DNA of 64,000 nt from Amycolatopsis sp. CA-126428. GTDB taxonomy: Bacteria > Actinomycetota > Actinomycetes > Mycobacteriales > Pseudonocardiaceae. Below are positions 50,250-58,059 of the stretch, piece by piece. Each line of letters opens with the position of its first letter. Within the stretch, counting starts at the first letter, position 1. The stretch is taken from NCBI RefSeq assembly GCF_002904335.1, contig NZ_PPHF01000157.1:62001-126000 (forward strand), read 5' to 3'. The notes under the pieces are model-generated. The model did not search any database, was not told where the DNA came from, and saw nothing but the letters and a program-made list of their open reading frames with translations. A program made the translations under genes and the position numbers.

Positions 50250-51386
50250 ATGAAGGCAGGTCCGCTCGGCGGCCTGAAGGTGGTGGAGCTCGCCGGTCTC
50301 GCGCCCGGGCCGTTCGCCACGATGATCCTCGCCGACCTCGGCGCCGACGTCGTCCGCGTCGACCGCGCGCAACCGGGGGAGGACGTGCTCGGCATCCCGG
50401 CCGACCCGCTCGCCCGCGGCCGCCGGTCCGTCGGCATCAACACCAAGACGCCCGAAGGCGTCGAGCTGGTGCTGAAGCTGTGCGACACGGCCGACGTCCT
50501 CATCGAGGGGTTCCGGCCCGGTGTCGCCGAGCGGATCGGGCTCGGCCCGGACGTCGTGCACGCCCGCAACCCGCGGCTGGTCTACGGCCGGATGACCGGC
50601 TGGGGCCAGGACGGGCCGCTGGCCAAGGCGGCCGGGCACGACATCAACTACATCGGCATCGCCGGCGCGCTCGAGCCGATCGGGCGCGCGGGCGAGCGGC
50701 CGGTGCCGCCGCTGAACCTCGTCGGCGACTTCGGCGGTGGCGGGCTGATGCTGGCGATGGGCGTCCTGGCCGCGTTGTACGAACGGAACACGTCCGGGCG
50801 CGGCCAGGTCGTCGACGCGTCGATGGTCGACGGCGCCGCGCTGCTCACCACGAGCCTGCACGGCATGGCCGCCGCCGGGCTCTGGGGCGGCGACCGCGGT
50901 GACAACATGCTCGACGGCGGGGCCCCGTTCTACGACACCTACGAAACCGCGGACGGCAAGTACGTCGCCGTCGGCGCGATCGAGATGCGGTTCTGGGGCG
51001 ACCTGGTGAAGGTCCTCGAACTGGACCCGGATTCGCTGCCCGTGCACGTGGACAAGACCCAGTGGCCCCGCCTCCGGGAGATCCTCGCGGCGGCGATCGG
51101 CAAGTACACGCGGGACGACCTCGTCGCGCGCGCCGAAGGCACCGACGCGTGCCTGACGCCGGTCCTCGCGCCGGCCGAAGCCGCGTCGCACCCGCACAAC
51201 GCGGCGCGCGGCACGTTCGTCGAGATCGGCGGCCTGGTCCAGCCGGCCCCGGCGCCGCGGTTCGGCCGGACGCCGCCGTCGACGCCGGAAGCACCGCGTG
51301 CCAAGGGATCCGACACCGAAGCGGTGCTCGCCGAACTGGGCGTCACGGATCTCGGCGCCCTGCGATCGGCGGGCGTGATCGCCTAA
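50250..51386 (+). CDS. CaiB/BaiF CoA-transferase family, alpha-methylacyl-CoA racemase type
   Basis: 378 residues from ATG 50250. The sequence GHDINYIGIAGALEPIGRAG and PPLNLVGDFGGGGLMLAMG match the mycobacterial Mcr racemase pattern; H130 and D160 correspond to its catalytic His and Asp. The N-terminal CoA region is LAPGPFATMILADLGADVVR. It would interconvert (R)- and (S)-2-methylacyl-CoA so branched or sterol-derived chains can enter oxidation. It is coupled with the upstream dehydrogenase and shares the CTAA stop overlap with the convergent GNAT gene. Confidence 0.9.
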   Translation: MKAGPLGGLKVVELAGLAPGPFATMILADLGADVVRVDRAQPGEDVLGIPADPLARGRRSVGINTKTPEGVELVLKLCDTADVLIEGFRPGVAERIGLGPDVVHARNPRLVYGRMTGWGQDGPLAKAAGHDINYIGIAGALEPIGRAGERPVPPLNLVGDFGGGGLMLAMGVLAALYERNTSGRGQVVDASMVDGAALLTTSLHGMAAAGLWGGDRGDNMLDGGAPFYDTYETADGKYVAVGAIEMRFWGDLVKVLELDPDSLPVHVDKTQWPRLREILAAAIGKYTRDDLVARAEGTDACLTPVLAPAEAASHPHNAARGTFVEIGGLVQPAPAPRFGRTPPSTPEAPRAKGSDTEAVLAELGVTDLGALRSAGVIA

Positions 51387-51913
51387 TCGTTCTTCAGATC
51401 GGAGCGCACGACCGAGTAGACGACGTGGTCTCGCCACTCGCCGTCTCGGAAGCCGTAGCCGCGAAGCACGCCTTCGCGGGTGAAGCCGGCCTTCTCGAGC
51501 GAGCGTTGTTCGGCGCGGTTGCCGGCCTCGGTCGTCGCTTCGACCCGGTTGAGCTGGGTGTGGGCGAAGAGGTAGTCGACGAGCAGGCGCTGGGCCTCGG
51601 TGCCGTAGCCGTGGCCGCGCGCTTCCGGGACGAGCACGAGGCCCATGTTCCAGCAGTAGGACGTCGGCCCGGTCCGGGTGCGGTGCCAGGAGACGACCCC
51701 GAGGACGCGGCCGCCGAGCGTCGGCACGAGCATCCCGGTCTCGGCGGTGAGCATCCCGGTTTCCAGCCACCGGCGGCGCAGGTAGCCGGGATCGTGCCAG
51801 CCGAACCACTGGTGCTCGCCGGCGGCGACGGGATCGTTGGTCAGCCGTTCGAGGAGGCCGAGATCGCTTTCGGCCACCGGCCGGAGCTCGACTCTGACAC
51901 CGTCGTCGTCCAT
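51383..51913 (-). CDS. GNAT acetyltransferase (RimJ/RimL type)
   Basis: 176 residues from ATG 51913. The acetyl-CoA loop is LVLVPEARGHGYGTEAQRLL (R/Q-x-x-G-x-G/A region), followed by VEATTEAGNRAEQRSLEKAG and FTREGVLRGYGFRDGEWRDH. It transfers an acetyl group to an unknown amine: a protein N-terminus or small molecule. The 4-bp convergent overlap with the racemase gene leaves no room for a terminator. It lies downstream of repeat array B on the reverse strand. Confidence 0.85.
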   Translation of the reverse strand: MDDDGVRVELRPVAESDLGLLERLTNDPVAAGEHQWFGWHDPGYLRRRWLETGMLTAETGMLVPTLGGRVLGVVSWHRTRTGPTSYCWNMGLVLVPEARGHGYGTEAQRLLVDYLFAHTQLNRVEATTEAGNRAEQRSLEKAGFTREGVLRGYGFRDGEWRDHVVYSVVRSDLKND

Positions 51914-51999
51914 CCGGAGACCTTATCGGCCGCTTGACCGGAACCGGCACGCCTCTGCGCAAGATAGCTCGCTAGAGGCAACCCCCATCACCGAGCGGA

Positions 52000-52180
52000 C
52001 ATCACCCGTGATCGAAACGCCGACACCCGTGATCCAGAGGTCGACACGCGTGATCCGGAGGTCGACACGGCGGGACTCGAAGGCCCGCCCGTGTCGACCC
52101 TCCAATCACGCGTGTCGACCCTCCAATCACGCGAGTCGACTCCTCAATCACGCGAGTTGACCTCCCGATCACGGGTGATG
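52000..52180. repeat. mirror-image array of an approximately 20-bp repeat, locus B
   Basis: Three copies in one direction and four inverted copies of the unit seen in locus A flank a central GC hairpin (near 52068-52091). The outermost 15 bp (52000-52014 and 52166-52180) are perfect inverted repeats of each other. The array begins 2 bp beyond the crotonase stop codon on the reverse strand and ends 86 bp before the GNAT gene. Confidence 0.85.
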
Positions 52181-52182
52181 CC

Positions 52183-52956
52183 TCACGTGAAGGTGCCGTG
52201 GCGGCCTTCGCCGCCGGTGAAGCGGGCGGCGCCCTCGACCGCCTCCGCCGCCAGGATGCCTTGGCCCATTGCTGCCGTGAACTCCGCCGCCAGGGCGTCC
52301 TCTTCGGACTCGCCCCACTGGGCCAGCGCGGACCGGCGGTCGCCGCGCAGGCACGCCTGGGGGAACGCCGCCAGCTGGCGGGCCAGCTCCTGCGCCGCCG
52401 TCACCGCCTCGCCGGCCGGCACCAGGCGGTTGGCCAAGCCGATCTCGACGGCCTCGGAGGCGTCGACCGGACGGCCGGTGAGGATCAGGTCCATCGCGCG
52501 CGACTGGCCGATCAGACGGGGCAGCCGGACCGTCCCGCCGTCGATCAGCGGGACGCCCCAGCGGCGGCAGAACACGCCGAACACCGCCGTCGCGTCCGCG
52601 ACGCGCAGGTCGCACCACAGCGCCAGCTCGAGCCCGCCCGCGACGGCCGGCCCGTGGACCGCCGCGATCACCGGCTTGCCGAGGGCCATCCGCGTGGGCC
52701 CCATCGGGCCGTCCCCGTCCGGGCGAGTGCGGTTCATCCGCTCGGTGCCGATCGCCTTCAGATCGGCCCCCGCGCAGAACGCGCCGCCGGCTCCGGTCAG
52801 CACCGCGACGGCCGCGTCCGGGTCGGCGTCGAACGCGCGGAAGGCGTCGGCCAGCTCCGCGGCCGTGGGCCCGTCGACGGCGTTGCGCGCGGCCGCGCGG
52901 TCGATGGTGATCGTCGTCACCGGGCCGTCCCGTTGCACCAGCACGTTCCGGGACAT
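52183..52956 (-). CDS. enoyl-CoA hydratase/crotonase family protein
   Basis: 257 residues from ATG 52956 with AGGAG upstream; GTG 52989 is less likely. The crotonase fold is clear: VLVQRDGPVTTITIDRAAAR, GAGGAFCAGADLKAIG, and HGPAVAGGLELALWCDLRVA. The first catalytic Glu of ECH (in ELALWCD) is present but the second is lost (FGVFCRRWG instead of FGxPE). It may therefore act as a different crotonase, such as a dehydratase-like, isomerase or thioesterase member. It is divergent from a small membrane protein. Confidence 0.85.
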   Translation of the reverse strand: MSRNVLVQRDGPVTTITIDRAAARNAVDGPTAAELADAFRAFDADPDAAVAVLTGAGGAFCAGADLKAIGTERMNRTRPDGDGPMGPTRMALGKPVIAAVHGPAVAGGLELALWCDLRVADATAVFGVFCRRWGVPLIDGGTVRLPRLIGQSRAMDLILTGRPVDASEAVEIGLANRLVPAGEAVTAAQELARQLAAFPQACLRGDRRSALAQWGESEEDALAAEFTAAMGQGILAAEAVEGAARFTGGEGRHGTFT

Positions 52957-53057
52957 GGCCGCTCCTGGGTTGATCGAGGTGTCTTCCACGCACGCCTTCC
53001 CTACAGTATTGGGGTGGCCACTCCCAGGACGGGGACGGCGAGCCGGGGAGGAAGCGC

Positions 53058-53225
53058 ATGTCGGGCGGCGTCAAGAAGATTCTCATCGTGGGCGTGGTCG
53101 CGCTCGTGCTCTTCCTCCTGATCACCCAGCCCACGCAGTCCGCCGACTTCGTGCACCGCGTGCTCGGCTGGCTCAAGGACGGCGCCGAAGCGATCGTCAC
53201 GTTCTTCCGCGCCCTCTTCTCCTGA
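53058..53225 (+). CDS. 55-residue single-TM membrane protein
   Basis: ATG 53058 with GGGGAGGA upstream. The peptide starts MSGGVKKILIVGVVALVLFL and has one clear hydrophobic segment (residues 8-22) followed by an amphipathic segment DFVHRVLGWLKDGAEAIVTF. Codon use and an ideal ribosome site support a real gene although it is too short for standard ORF lists. Its start is 102 bp from the divergent crotonase start. A near-perfect terminator hairpin follows (53242-53268). Function unknown. Confidence 0.7.
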   Translation: MSGGVKKILIVGVVALVLFLLITQPTQSADFVHRVLGWLKDGAEAIVTFFRALFS

Positions 53226-53241
53226 CCTGGTGCTTCCGAGT

Positions 53242-53268
53242 ACCGGCGCCGCCACGGGCGGTGCCGGT
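53242..53268 (+). terminator. terminator of the small membrane protein gene
   Basis: ACCGGCGCCGCC (53242-53253) pairs with GGCGGTGCCGGT (53257-53268), 11 of 12 matches, loop ACG. It supports the short gene as a transcribed unit. The rest of 53269-53586 shows no gene; a hairpin at 53539-53560 lies in the next leader. Confidence 0.7.
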
Positions 53269-53538
53269 GGCTACCGTGCGTGTTAACGGACGGTAAATCA
53301 CCCAGCGTCACCGATCTCGGATTTCGGACTCCGACACTCGACCATCCGGGTGGATTGCGGCCGAAAACGCGCAGGTCGTCGAATTCGTGGCACCCGGGGT
53401 CTGGCGAAGACGACCACCCCGGCCCTACGGTGCTCACATTGCGTGATCGGGTAGTTCGCCATCCCCCCGGAGACCCCCGGTACGCAGGCAGTTTCCACTC
53501 AGCAAGGTGCAGGTTGGTGCGTGCGGCACCACCGCGTG

Positions 53539-53560
53539 GGACAGGCGTCAGGGCCTGTCC
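53539..53560 (+). promoter_or_regulatory. hairpin in leader of the 53587 gene
   Basis: GGACAGGC (53539-53546) and GCCTGTCC (53553-53560) pair perfectly with a 6-nt loop, 26 bp before the start codon. It may influence translation or stability. Confidence 0.45.
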
Positions 53561-53586
53561 GTCGGGGACCTACATAGGAGGCAGGG

Positions 53587-54069
53587 ATGACCGGAGATCC
53601 CGGAGTGGACGCGTTGATCCGGCAGTGGGCCGCCGAGCGCGAGAGGACTCCCGAGGAGCAGGAGGTCGACCGCATCGCTTCCGCGTGGCTGGCCGACGCT
53701 CCGGCGCAAGCCCCGGGCATCCCCGGCCAGCGAGCCCGGACCGGACAGTCGCGGTTCGTCCCCGTCGAGTCGGCCGATCCCGGCTACCTCGCCGCGATGC
53801 GCAGCCGGCTGCCGGAGGTGCCCGAAGAGCTCCTCACCGCCGCCGCGGGCTGGTGGCAGATGGTCGGCGGCGTCGCCGAAGCCGAGGAGTGGTGGGACGC
53901 CGGCATCAGCCCGCTCGACCAGCGGGCCCTCGACTACCGGGCGGCCGGGCTCGCGCCGTCCGACCTGGGCCGCCGGCTCGGGCCGATGACCGTCCTGCAG
54001 CACCTGCGCCGCGGCAGCGCCCCGGCCTGGTGCGTGGCGCGGCTCGCGCGGCAGCAGAAATCCGCCTGA
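53587..54069 (+). CDS. conserved hypothetical protein
   Basis: 160 residues from ATG 53587 with AGGAGGCAGGG upstream. No membrane segment or signal is seen. The protein is helical, with VDALIRQWAAERERTPEEQE, LAAMRSRLPEVPEELLTAAA and GWWQMVGGVAEAEEWWDAGI, and three tryptophan-rich turns. It is not recognised as a named family, though similar proteins occur in actinomycetes. The gene is about 120 bp upstream of the lytic transglycosylase. Confidence 0.7.
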   Translation: MTGDPGVDALIRQWAAERERTPEEQEVDRIASAWLADAPAQAPGIPGQRARTGQSRFVPVESADPGYLAAMRSRLPEVPEELLTAAAGWWQMVGGVAEAEEWWDAGISPLDQRALDYRAAGLAPSDLGRRLGPMTVLQHLRRGSAPAWCVARLARQQKSA

Positions 54070-54192
54070 CGAGACGTTTTCCACCCGGCCGGGTGACCCG
54101 GTGTGATGAGACGATCGAGACGACCCGCGTAACGCCAACCTGCGCGGGCTCGTTGACAGTTCGTCGACATCACGCTGGAGGACCGGAGTTTC

Positions 54193-55101
54193 GTGCGCAC
54201 CAGGACCGGAAAGACCGAGGACGACCCGATCGGCCCGAGTGCCGAGGAAGCCGTCCCCGCCGCACCGGCACCGCGCTCTCCGGGCGTCGCCGTGCTCACC
54301 CGGCTGCTCGTGGTCCTCGCCGTGCTGGCGGTGGCCGGCGGCGGGATCTGGCTCGTCACCCGCGCCGCGACGCCGGAGGCGAGCCCGACCACCACCGAAA
54401 TCCCCGCCTTGCAGGTCAAGGCGGCCGACGTCCGCCCGGGCTCGGTCGCCCCGGCCGGCGGCGCGGTGGCGGGCGGGGCGGAGCAGCAGACGTCTCCCCA
54501 GCAGGCCCACAGCACGGGTCCGGCGACGCTGTCCCAGTGGGCGGCCCAGGTCGCGGCGGCCACCGGGGTCCCGGCGCGGGCCCTGCAGGCCTACGGCAAC
54601 GCGGAATTGGCGCTGCGCGCGGACCAGCCGGGCTGCAAGATCTCGTGGGCCACCCTCGCGGGCATCGGCCGCATCGAGTCCAACCACGGCCAGTACGCGG
54701 GCGCGGTCCTCGGCGCCGACGGCCGCCCGTCCAAGCCGATCACCGGTGTCCCGCTCGACGGATCGGCCGGGGTCCAGGCGATCGGCGACACGGACGGCGG
54801 CCGCTACGACGGCGACGCCGGGGTGGACCGGGCGGTCGGCCCGATGCAGTTCATCCCGGGCACCTGGCGCAAGTGGGCCTCCGACGGCAACGGCGACGGC
54901 CTCGGCGACCCCCAGCAGATCGACGACGCGGCCTTGGCGGCGGCGCGGTACCTCTGCGCGGGCGGCCGGGACATGGCCAGTCCGGGCGGGTGGTGGGCGG
55001 GGATCCTGTCCTACAACAACTCGACGGAGTACGCGCAGAAGGTGTTCGGGCTGGCGGACGGGTACGCGAAGGCCGCCCAGTCGGTGCGCAAGCAGGGCTG
55101 A
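54193..55101 (+). CDS. lytic murein transglycosylase-like membrane protein
   Basis: 302 residues from GTG 54193 with GGAGGACCGGAG upstream. An N-terminal membrane anchor (about residues 33-55) is followed by a Pro/Ala/Gln-rich linker. The catalytic domain contains GIGRIESNHGQYAGAVL, with the Glu of SLT-type enzymes, and VGPMQFIPGTWRKWASDGN, the conserved QF motif. It probably cleaves glycan strands in the cell wall. Similar proteins occur in Mycobacterium and Streptomyces. It is 65 bp from the next membrane protein gene. Confidence 0.82.
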   Translation: MRTRTGKTEDDPIGPSAEEAVPAAPAPRSPGVAVLTRLLVVLAVLAVAGGGIWLVTRAATPEASPTTTEIPALQVKAADVRPGSVAPAGGAVAGGAEQQTSPQQAHSTGPATLSQWAAQVAAATGVPARALQAYGNAELALRADQPGCKISWATLAGIGRIESNHGQYAGAVLGADGRPSKPITGVPLDGSAGVQAIGDTDGGRYDGDAGVDRAVGPMQFIPGTWRKWASDGNGDGLGDPQQIDDAALAAARYLCAGGRDMASPGGWWAGILSYNNSTEYAQKVFGLADGYAKAAQSVRKQG

Positions 55102-55165
55102 GAGCCCGGCCACCTCGGCCGCGACCGCGCGTCGTCCCTCAGCCGGCCAGTGCTAGCGTCGGAGC

Positions 55166-55579
55166 GTGCCAGCTTCCCCGCCACCGGCGGCCTCCCCGTG
55201 GGGACGACGGATCGCGATCGTCGCGACCTGCCTGGTGAGCCTGCTCGTCTGCTGCGGGCTCGCCTGGTGGCAGTGGGACCGCTTCACCTCCGCGAACGGC
55301 ACCTTCCAAAACCTCGGCTACGTCCTGCAGTGGCCGCTGTTCGGGCTCTTCCCGGCCTTCATGTTCTGGCGGATCCGCAAGCTCCGGCAGAAGGCCGAAG
55401 CCGAAGCCGGAACCGAAGCGGCCGAACAGCCCGTCGAGCCGGAAGTCAAGCCCGCGGTGCCCGCTCCCCGCCCCCGTCCGGACGTCGCCGAGGTGACCAC
55501 CGACGAGGACGAGGAGCTGGCCGCCTACAACCGTTACCTGCGCGAGCTGAACGCCCGCGACCAGCAGGCCGCAGAGTGA
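55166..55579 (+). CDS. conserved membrane protein (LprD-like position)
   Basis: 137 residues from GTG 55166. Two membrane segments (about residues 14-31 and 50-66) are separated by WWQWDRFTSANGTFQNLGYV, an Arg/Trp-rich motif similar to the start of SURF1-like proteins. The C-terminus is acidic and ends NRYLRELNARDQQ. It is adjacent to a DUF3817 gene as in the mycobacterial Rv1342c/Rv1343c pair, which suggests an envelope or respiratory role. Function unknown. Confidence 0.72.
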   Translation: MPASPPPAASPWGRRIAIVATCLVSLLVCCGLAWWQWDRFTSANGTFQNLGYVLQWPLFGLFPAFMFWRIRKLRQKAEAEAGTEAAEQPVEPEVKPAVPAPRPRPDVAEVTTDEDEELAAYNRYLRELNARDQQAAE

Positions 55580-55589
55580 GGACGACCCG

Positions 55590-55931
55590 ATGACCACCAG
55601 CACCGAAGGCGCCCGGACCGCCGTGCCGCTCGCCGGCCCCCTGGTGCGGTTCCGCACCGCCGCCTACGTCACCGGTGTCGGCCTGCTGGGCCTCTGCTTC
55701 GTGATGGTGCTGCGGTACGCCTTCGGCAACCCGACCCCGTCGGCGATCTACTCGCCCATCCACGGCGTGCTCTACATGATCTACCTGGTGCTCACCATCG
55801 ACCTGGCGATCAAGGCCCGCTGGTCGATCAAGGGCACCGTGCTGGTGCTGCTGGCCGGCTGCGTCCCGTTCGTCTCGTTCCTCGTCGAGCGCCGGGTGAC
55901 GCACAAGGTCAAGGCCGGGCAGAAGCTGTAG
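55590..55931 (+). CDS. DUF3817 membrane protein
   Basis: 113 residues from ATG 55590 with GTGAGGA upstream. Three hydrophobic segments are predicted. FRTAAYVTGVGLLGLCFVMV and SPIHGVLYMIYLVLTIDLAI are characteristic of DUF3817. It is 10 bp downstream of the preceding membrane protein gene and overlaps the convergent MFS gene by 23 bp at the 3' ends. Function unknown. Confidence 0.85.
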   Translation: MTTSTEGARTAVPLAGPLVRFRTAAYVTGVGLLGLCFVMVLRYAFGNPTPSAIYSPIHGVLYMIYLVLTIDLAIKARWSIKGTVLVLLAGCVPFVSFLVERRVTHKVKAGQKL

Positions 55932-57342
55932 CCGGGAGCCGGCGGCGGAAGGTCAGCGCCACCAGCACCGTGCAGGCGGCGAACACCGCGGCCGTCGAGA
56001 ACGCCGCCGTCATGCCGTCGACCGTCAGCTGCGCGCCCGTCGTGCCCGCCGAGCGGGTGACCGAGCCGAACACCGTGACCAGGACGGCCAGCCCGAGCGT
56101 GCTGCCGACCTGCTGCATCGTCTGCAGCACGCCACCCGCGGCGCCCGCGTCTTCGTTCGGCACGGTGGCCATCACGATCACGTTCAGCGGCGCGAACGAC
56201 AGCCCGCCACCGAGGCCCATCAGCAGCAGCGGCCCGAGCAACGCCGGGAAGTACGTGCTGTTCGTGGTGAGCAGCGTGAGCCAGCCGACGCCGGTGACCA
56301 TCAGGAGCGAGCCGGTCACGGCCAGGGGCTTCGGGCCGTAGCGGGGGAGCAGCCGCGGCACGAGCCGGCTCATCGTGAAGATCAGCACCGCCATCGGGAG
56401 GAACGCGAACCCGGTCGCCAGCGCCGCGAAGTGCCGGATGTCCTGCATGAACTGGGTCAGGAAGAAGAACATCGACATCATCGCCATCGGCCCGAGGAAG
56501 AAGTTGACGTAGGCCGCGCTGCGGTTGCGGTCGGCGAACAGCCGCGGCGGGACCAGCGGTGTCCCGGTGCGGGCTTCGATGGCGACGAAGCCGGCGAGCA
56601 GCGCCAGGCCGCCGGCGAGCGAGCCGAGCGTCACCGGGTTGCCCCAGCCGTCGGACGCGGCGTGGGTGAAGGCGAACACGAGCGCGCCGACGCCGAGGGT
56701 GCCGGTGATCGCGCCGGGCAGGTCCAGGTGCGCGCGGCGGCGTTCGGGCTCGGCCACGAACCGCGGGGCGAGCAGGGCGATCGCCACGCCGAACGGGACG
56801 TTGATGAACAGCGCGGCGCGCCACGAGATCCACTCGGTGAGCAGGCCGCCGACGATCAGGCCGATCGCGAAGCCGCCGCTGGACATCGCGGAGAACAGCG
56901 CCAGCGCCCGGACCCGGGCCTTGGCCTCGGTGAACGTCGTCGTGACCAGCGCCAGGGTGCTCGGACCCGCCATCGCGGCGCCGACCCCCTGCAGGACGCG
57001 GGCGGTGATGAGGAGCGCGGCCGAGTCGGCGAGCCCGCCGGCCAGCGAGGCGAGGGTGAACAGCGCGGTGCCCGCGACGAACATCCGCCGCCGGCCGAAC
57101 AGGTCGCCCGCCCGGCCGCCGAGCAGCAGCAGGCCGCCGAAGACGAGGCTGTAGGCCGTCATCACCCAGGACAGGCCGGTGGCGGAAAACCCCAGGTCGG
57201 ACTGGATGCGCGGGAGCGCGACGTTCATCACCGTCGCGTCGAGGACGAGCATGAGCTGGCAGGTCAGGATGATCGCGAGGACCAGCCCGCTGCGCCGGCC
57301 CCGGACCGGTGCGGGCACGCGGTCGAGTGTCTGGTGCGGCAA
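55909..57342 (-). CDS. MFS drug-efflux transporter, EmrB/QacA (DHA2) type
   Basis: 477 residues from TTG 57342, chosen because GGGGGAG lies 6 nt upstream (TTG 57357 and GTG 57318 are alternatives). The signature is VLDATVMNVALPRIQSDLGF, followed by GGLLLLGGRAGDLFGRRRMF (motif A) and LITARVLQGVGAAMAGPSTL. Fourteen membrane segments would fit its length. It exports hydrophobic toxicants by proton antiport. It is divergent from a TetR gene with three operator copies between them, the standard regulator-pump arrangement. It ends inside the DUF3817 gene. Confidence 0.9.
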   Translation of the reverse strand: MPHQTLDRVPAPVRGRRSGLVLAIILTCQLMLVLDATVMNVALPRIQSDLGFSATGLSWVMTAYSLVFGGLLLLGGRAGDLFGRRRMFVAGTALFTLASLAGGLADSAALLITARVLQGVGAAMAGPSTLALVTTTFTEAKARVRALALFSAMSSGGFAIGLIVGGLLTEWISWRAALFINVPFGVAIALLAPRFVAEPERRRAHLDLPGAITGTLGVGALVFAFTHAASDGWGNPVTLGSLAGGLALLAGFVAIEARTGTPLVPPRLFADRNRSAAYVNFFLGPMAMMSMFFFLTQFMQDIRHFAALATGFAFLPMAVLIFTMSRLVPRLLPRYGPKPLAVTGSLLMVTGVGWLTLLTTNSTYFPALLGPLLLMGLGGGLSFAPLNVIVMATVPNEDAGAAGGVLQTMQQVGSTLGLAVLVTVFGSVTRSAGTTGAQLTVDGMTAAFSTAAVFAACTVLVALTFRRRLPATASARP

Positions 57343-57372
57343 GGGATACTCCCCCAAGGAGTAAGAGATGAA

Positions 57373-57455
57373 GCGGAGATGTTCTCCGCTTGGCTGTGAT
57401 CCGATAATATGGAGAGTGTCTCCGGATGCGCAAGTGAATTCGGAGAATCTCTCCG
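57373..57455. promoter_or_regulatory. three TetR operators in the divergent promoter
   Basis: Three copies of CGGAGAnnnTCTCCG occur: 57373-57389 (perfect, 7+3+7), 57410-57424 (GGAGA/TCTCC core) and 57441-57455 (perfect, 6+3+6). Centres are 36 and 31 bp apart. A reverse-strand promoter TTGCGC (forward 57427-57432) and TATTAT (forward 57404-57409) for the pump has the middle copy between its elements. Confidence 0.8.
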
Positions 57456-57477
57456 GTTAAGTGGCGAGGAGGCCGGG

Positions 57478-58041
57478 ATGCCCGAGGCGGGTGAGCGTCC
57501 GATGCGCGCGGACGCGCGGCGCAACTACGAGCGCATCGTCGCGACGGCGAAGGACCTCTTCACCGCGCACGGCGCCGACGTGCCGCTGGACGACGTGGCC
57601 AAGAAGGCCGGCGTCGGCGCGGGCACCCTCTACCGGCACTTCCCGACCCGGGAAAAGCTGTTCGAAGCGGTCTACCGCGACGAGATCACGGTGCTCGCCG
57701 ACCGCGCGTTCGTGCTGCACGACGAGCTGCCGCCGTGGGAGGCCCTGGAAGCGTGGCTGCTCGCCCAGGTCACCTGGGTCGTCGAGCGGCACAAGCTGGC
57801 GACGATCCTCAAGGAGTCCATCGATTCCGGCTCGGAAACCTTCCAGTACTGCCAGAAGCGGCTTCGCGAAGCGACCGGCGTGCTCGTCGAAGCGGCGCAG
57901 GAGGCCGGCCTGGTCCGCCCGGACGTCGTCGGGGCGGACGTCCTCCGGCTGGGCCACGGCGCCGGGATGGCCGTGCGCAACTGCAGCCCGGAGGACGGCC
58001 GGCGCGTGCTGAACGTGATCCTGGACGGCCTGCGCGCGTGA
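57478..58041 (+). CDS. TetR family repressor of the MFS pump
   Basis: 187 residues from ATG 57478 with GAGGAGG upstream. The HTH is NYERIVATAKDLFTAHGADV and LDDVAKKAGVGAGTLYRHFP. The ligand domain has two conserved helices and a WEALEAWLLAQVTWVVERHK stretch. The three palindromes upstream give it autoregulation and control of the divergent MFS gene; the third copy ends 23 bp before its start codon. The ligand is probably the compound exported by the pump. Confidence 0.9.
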   Translation: MPEAGERPMRADARRNYERIVATAKDLFTAHGADVPLDDVAKKAGVGAGTLYRHFPTREKLFEAVYRDEITVLADRAFVLHDELPPWEALEAWLLAQVTWVVERHKLATILKESIDSGSETFQYCQKRLREATGVLVEAAQEAGLVRPDVVGADVLRLGHGAGMAVRNCSPEDGRRVLNVILDGLRA

Positions 58042-58059
58042 CGCGGGCCGGGCGGGGGA

